Shown in pieces: positions 61,497-64,000 of a stretch of DNA of 64,000 nucleotides. Under the pieces are notes generated by a model, which saw nothing but the letters and a program-made list of their open reading frames with translations, was not told the DNA's origin and ran no database searches. Made by a program: the position numbers and the translations under genes. Each line of letters begins with the position of its first letter. Position 1 is the stretch's first letter. The DNA comes from Pardosa pseudoannulata (taxonomy: Eukaryota; Arthropoda; Arachnida; Araneae; Lycosidae): the NCBI GenBank assembly GCA_032207245.1, contig CM063505.1, forward strand, positions 172,739,989 to 172,803,988, read 5' to 3'.

Positions 61497-61800
61497 GGTT
61501 GTTGTTGTTAACTTATGCCACTTGGTGAAACGAAGCACGATTGACCAGAGGCTACTCGTATTAAGGCAAAGGGGGCCTTTCGTTTATACCGAGCACCACA
61601 AGGGTGAAAGTACGACTTATGCTCGTGGGTCCTCGGAATTTTGAAGCAGAAACCAAGCATAAGACCCATAGGTTTGGTCTGCCACCCCAGAGGTATTGAT
61701 TGAGAACGGGGAGGACATTGTGACCACGAACATATTTTACTTGTCTCAGTCACTTTTAACGAACACGGCGGATCTTACTATTGCTACAGATATATACATT
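61497..61800 (-). mobile_element. SINE copy B (minus strand)
   Basis: On the minus strand the element ends in TAAGTTAACAACAACAACC (complement of 61497-61515), an AAC-type tail. Its 5' half (GTGTTCGTTAAAAGTGAC region, 61740-61770) resembles copy A (GTGTTCATTAATAACGG). The tRNA-like head is missing or eroded. Confidence 0.5.
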
Positions 61801-62049
61801 AGAAATGAGCAGGATACTGATCTAATTATTCCTAGATTATCCAAACAGTGGTCATAGTTTCCTAAGTAATGAATTTACTAACCGTTATTCCTTTTATATT
61901 TTGAAAAACAAATGTTACAAAATATTGAAACAAAATTTTTTTTGTTTTCTAATGCTAATGGATAAGAAAGGATAAGAATATGAATGCTTACATACGGCTA
62001 GAAAAGTTTTATTAGGGAAATATGATTCGTAGCTTTGTTAAGTATACTA

Positions 62050-62418
62050 GAAGTACGGTTGTTGGTTGGGACTTACTCTCTTGGTGTAGGAAAGCCTACT
62101 CCAAGTCCAACAGATCCTGTTGCAATATGCTACAGTCCTATGGCTAAGGGTTATATACAGCTTTGAGCAAGTAACCACGAGAGCTGAAGACTGGCTAAAC
62201 TTCAAGAATGGATCCTCGTAATTTACAAACAAGGACCACCTCCAGAGATATCATTTGACAACTTATAGAATATTGCGACTACGAAACTGTTTTATGTGCT
62301 CCATCCGTTATTAATGAACACGGTTTACCTTTAGCTAATCGAGCCTTAATTCTGCTACTCTCCGGTTACGATACCTCTGCCTTCACCGACAGAGCTACCG
62401 TAGCCCAGATGTACAGTT
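62050..62418 (-). mobile_element. tRNA-like SINE copy A (minus strand) with LINE-like 3' tail
   Basis: The minus-strand 5' end (about 62415) reads GGGCTACGGTAGCTCTGTCG, tRNA-like with a possible A box, and about 45 nt later AAGGCTCGATTAGC, a weak B box. The 3' end holds TTGGAGTAGGCTTTCCTACA with a GTAGG/CCTAC hairpin, then an AACCAACAACC-like tail, closely resembling the LINE 3' end at 20104-20155. About 370 bp. Confidence 0.55.
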
Positions 62419-64000
62419 TTTACCCAATATAAATGTTTGACTTACGATCTTTGTATTAAATGGGAATAATCAGTTAGATAAACTTTTAACTATGAAGACT
62501 TATAATGATAAGAGTCGTGTTATCTCCTTGACTCATTTTTTTAGATTTTAAAAGGTTATATGAGCAATTATATATTAGCCATTTTTAATAAATAGGGTTA
62601 AACTCTGAGATCTCTCCATAGTGATGTATTATGTTTAATTTTCTAACTCATAAATTAACACACAGGAGGAAGAGACTTTATCTAGCACAAAAATATTCCC
62701 CAGGAACTTGTCTGTGCATGTCTTCTGCCGTGAAAATAAGATTAGTTTCATTATCAACAAGGGAAGCCAGAAGAAATACATCTGCTTTGGCTTATTAATG
62801 AGCAACTTGATGTCATGTTAGTAATGTTTATCATTGTTATTTAATGATAAAACCAAAACTGGGAGATTTTTTTTGTACTAGACAGATAGTATGTACAATG
62901 AGATATCTGTAAGTAAATCATATGTAAACCTTCTTTGCAAAATATGGCAAATCATTTCTTATATGGCAAAAATATAAATCGTCAATTTTGGAGGAGCAAC
63001 GAACGATGATAAGTGTAAAGCACTACTTTCTGGGGCGCTATGCTAGCTTTACAGGTACGTTCGGTCGTCTCTGGGATGGATAATCAAATAATTCCTCCAA
63101 AGCTTAGACGGACAACACAAATTTATTTACAAGATTGATGAAAATTAACGTAGAATAAAATAACATATTCTGAGTCTCGGAGCCTGTCTTAACCAGATCA
63201 GATGGACGAGCGTTCCATATCAAAATAAAAACGGCATTCTGTTCTCTCACTCGAAACAGAGAGATCTCTTCAGGTCGCAGACTCTATATCTGAACTGCCC
63301 GCAGATCTTCTCTCGCTTCTTCGGGAGGGGAGGAGTCAGCTTCTGGAAACTTGATCTCTACCAAAAAGAGAATCTTCCTTCAGATGCACTGCCACCCTAA
63401 AAAAAAAACAAGCGACACATCCGAAAAACCTTATCAGCCCCCTTAGCCCATCGGCTCTTATTTTCCCTAAGGAAAGACGGGTGGAAGGGGTCAATGGAGT
63501 CGATTTTGCAGATATAGTGAAGGGTATGCATCTGCGAAACATAGGTCATGAGGTCCAAATTCCTTACAAAAAGATTTCTTTTAGACAAAGGAAAGAAAGT
63601 GAGAGAAAAACATTAAGAAATGGTTGCCACTTAAGAAATAGACTGCATTGACCATACCAATGGGAGAAGGTGGTGAAACCTTATTGAACACGAGCTTAAC
63701 TCAAACGGGTTTAGGGACAAGAGCTGGAATTTTTAAACTGTTTCTGTGCTAGCACAAGTGCCTCAGCATTAAACAAATTGTCAAAAACTAATTAATTTGT
63801 GATATTTTCCTTTCTATTTTTTATTGTTATTAATTTCATTCTCTATTGTTGTGTTCAAAATTATGTGCATTGCATTTTTATGCCACTTGTATGTTATTAT
63901 AATGATGAATTAAGTAAAACTGCATACTTTGAAATATAAAGAGTTTGATCTGTAATTTGAGGTAATAAATTGTTTCAGTAAATATGCAAGACAGGATAAT
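62419..64000. other. Gene-free stretch with a less AT-rich block at about 63030-63560
   Basis: The block includes a donor-like TTTACAGGTACGTTC near 63048-63062 and purine/pyrimidine-rich runs. Minus frames at 63336-63588 have no recognised domain. It may be a 5' exon region of a gene beyond the window or a repeat; unresolved. Confidence 0.3.

Overview
This 64 kb window is AT-rich nuclear DNA of an arthropod. Evidence for a eukaryote: intron splice sites, long (TA)n and (CA)n microsatellites, and dense transposon remains from Ty3/gypsy, BEL/Pao, two LINEs, tRNA-like SINEs, Helitron, hAT, Merlin, piggyBac and Tc1 groups. The repeat style is compatible with an araneoid spider, but that placement is an impression and not a proof. 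No bacterial operon, rRNA gene, intact tRNA gene or CRISPR array was seen.

Left edge (1-2.1 kb): the only host coding signal I trust is the 3' end of a plus-strand gene. An open frame from base 1 runs to a GTAAGT donor at 150, then a TTCTAG acceptor and a 13-codon last exon at 2084-2125. The intron carries a small non-autonomous Helitron (438-1115). A Merlin DNA transposon with perfect 8-bp target duplications follows (3633-5007).

Middle (5-33 kb): mostly gene-free AT-rich sequence broken by microsatellites, tRNA-like SINE copies, tandem duplications, a LINE 3' end with an RNase H domain (about 19.5-20.16 kb), a piggyBac-type element with TTAA ends (21697-22299), a CpG-richer block with strong splice-donor-like sites (28.5-29.5 kb), and a hAT element with perfect 8-bp duplications (29735-31052).

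Retroelement block (33-41 kb): a small hAT fragment (33236-33753) lies just left of an almost complete Ty3/gypsy element (34034-38635) whose two LTRs read as identical. Its gag-pol is broken by two extra-T homopolymer shifts and one in-frame stop, so it is a very young insertion, or one carrying assembly errors. A broken BEL/Pao gag with its primer-binding region follows at about 40.1-40.9 kb.

Right half (41-64 kb): piggyBac-type MITEs (41551-41947, 60384-60989), a 400-bp tandem array interrupted by a MITE (43.1-44.65 kb), a Tc1-like element (45620-46534), a jockey-like LINE tail (50.3-50.95 kb), a 43-bp perfect foldback (52163-52332), a six-copy satellite (54.95-56.44 kb) and two SINE copies (61.5-62.4 kb).

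The most interesting functional link is between the LINE 3' end at 20.1 kb and the minus-strand SINEs at 61.5-62.4 kb: they share a 3' hairpin and an AAC-rich tail, as expected if the LINE reverse transcriptase mobilises the SINE. Most protein-like reading frames elsewhere are short chance frames or microsatellite translations.
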